DNA of 7,524 bases from Phycisphaerae bacterium (GTDB lineage Bacteria; Planctomycetota; Phycisphaerae; Sedimentisphaerales; Anaerohalosphaeraceae). Every line of letters begins with the position of its first letter. The first letter of the stretch is position 1. The position numbers and the translations under genes are program-made. The stretch covers positions 1 through 7,524 of the forward strand of contig JAIPFN010000018.1 in the NCBI GenBank assembly GCA_021736615.1, in the 5' to 3' direction. Of this stretch, positions 7,233-7,524 are shown piece by piece. A model generated the notes under the pieces. The model was given only the letters and a program-made list of their open reading frames with translations, was not told where the DNA came from and searched no databases.

Positions 7233-7478
7233 ATATTCGGTTTTTTTAAGTTTTTAATTCTTTTTTATAAATCCGTGTACTACAATCTTTAAACTTCTTA
7301 TTTTTCATGCTCGTTTTTAAATAACAACTTCTGCAATTCTTTATCTAGCAACAAGTTACATTAGACTCCCACGATACAAACTTCTGCCTTTCTTTTCTTT
7401 TTTTCCTTCATGATCTTCATGTTTTTTTCTTCATTATCTTCATGGTAAAAAAACACGTCTCGAAATCCGCGGTTAAAT
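7233..7478. other. AT-rich intergenic region upstream of the isomerase gene
   Basis: About 250 bases without a supported gene, clearly richer in A and T than the coding parts. It should contain the promoter and leader of the leftward isomerase gene. On the minus strand a TATAAA occurs at 7267-7262, about 40 bases before the ATG, but no convincing -35 box lies at the right distance, so no promoter is called. From 7381 to 7440 the plus strand is almost all pyrimidine, including the direct repeat listed separately. No riboswitch-like structure or tRNA was recognised. Confidence 0.55.
7406..7446. repeat. Short direct repeat of CTTCATNNT units
   Basis: Four copies of the 9-base unit CTTCATNNT lie at 7406-7414, 7415-7423, 7429-7437 and 7438-7446. 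They form two 18-base pairs, identical at 16 of 18 positions, separated by TTTTT. On the minus strand they read as ATGAAGAT-like words in a purine-rich tract. Similar low-complexity words between genes are, from memory, seen in various bacteria including planctomycetes, without a known function. The regular spacing could also mark an operator for the isomerase gene, but it lies about 190 bases from that start, which makes this uncertain. Confidence 0.65.
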
Positions 7479-7523
7479 TCATTTCAATTTAACGTATTCC
7501 GGCATATCACCTATTAGCGGTCT
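7479..7523 (-). CDS. Possible C-terminal tail of another leftward gene
   Basis: On the minus strand one frame is open from the right edge for 14 codons (reading RPLIGDMPEYVKLK) to TGA at 7481-7479; the other two frames hit stops almost at once. The composition is less AT-rich than the bases that follow. If real, this gene lies about 260 bases upstream of the isomerase in the same direction. A run this short is open by chance about half the time, and the peptide is not recognised. Confidence 0.25.
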   Translation of the reverse strand, partial: RPLIGDMPEYVKLK

Positions 7524-7524
7524 G

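Noticed and set aside
7221..7300. glmS-type ribozyme or other riboswitch before the isomerase
   Set aside because: The leader is AT-rich with no conserved core or stable stems that could be recognised by eye.
7406..7446. CRISPR array
   Set aside because: The units are 9 bases long with almost no spacers between them, which does not fit repeat and spacer lengths of CRISPR.

Overview
The window holds four substantial genes. Three run rightwards and are closely packed (24 and 18 bases between stop and start). They are the 3' part of a family-38-like glycoside hydrolase, a large secreted tri-haem protein related to the alpha subunit of hydrazine synthase (HzsA), and a GNAT acetyltransferase. The fourth runs leftwards and encodes a double-SIS sugar-phosphate isomerase. 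A strong hairpin lies between the converging ends and can serve as a terminator for both strands. To the right of the isomerase start is an AT-rich intergenic stretch. It carries a short direct repeat and, at the very edge, what may be the tail of another leftward gene.

The combination suggests a planctomycete or a related PVC bacterium, possibly of the Phycisphaerae/Sedimentisphaerales type. HzsA-related multi-haem proteins with propeller domains and large DUF5054/GH38-like hydrolases are, from memory, common there. Base composition is roughly balanced in the genes and AT-rich between them, and ribosome binding sites are weak in front of the rightward genes. The taxonomic call is inference; there is no rRNA or marker gene to settle it.

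The three rightward genes are probably one operon: no terminator or sizeable gap separates them, and the first clear hairpin comes after the acetyltransferase. The first protein probably acts on a polysaccharide or glycan. The second has a signal peptide, an N-terminal TolB/PD40-like propeller, an HZS-alpha-like middle region with CXXCH motifs, and a C-terminal propeller built on five L-[EK]-N-G-N repeats. It looks like a periplasmic redox or electron-transfer protein rather than a real hydrazine synthase: no hzsB or hzsC is nearby, and no tyrosine follows its first haem motif closely. How a hydrolase, a multi-haem protein and an acetyltransferase work together cannot be read from the sequence. 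The isomerase keeps the Glu/His/Lys set of the GlmS isomerase domain but has no amidotransferase domain, so it fits catabolism of an amino or phosphorylated sugar.

The most unusual item is the tri-haem double-propeller protein and its linkage to a glycoside hydrolase. No CRISPR array, insertion sequence, tRNA, rRNA or recognisable riboswitch was seen.
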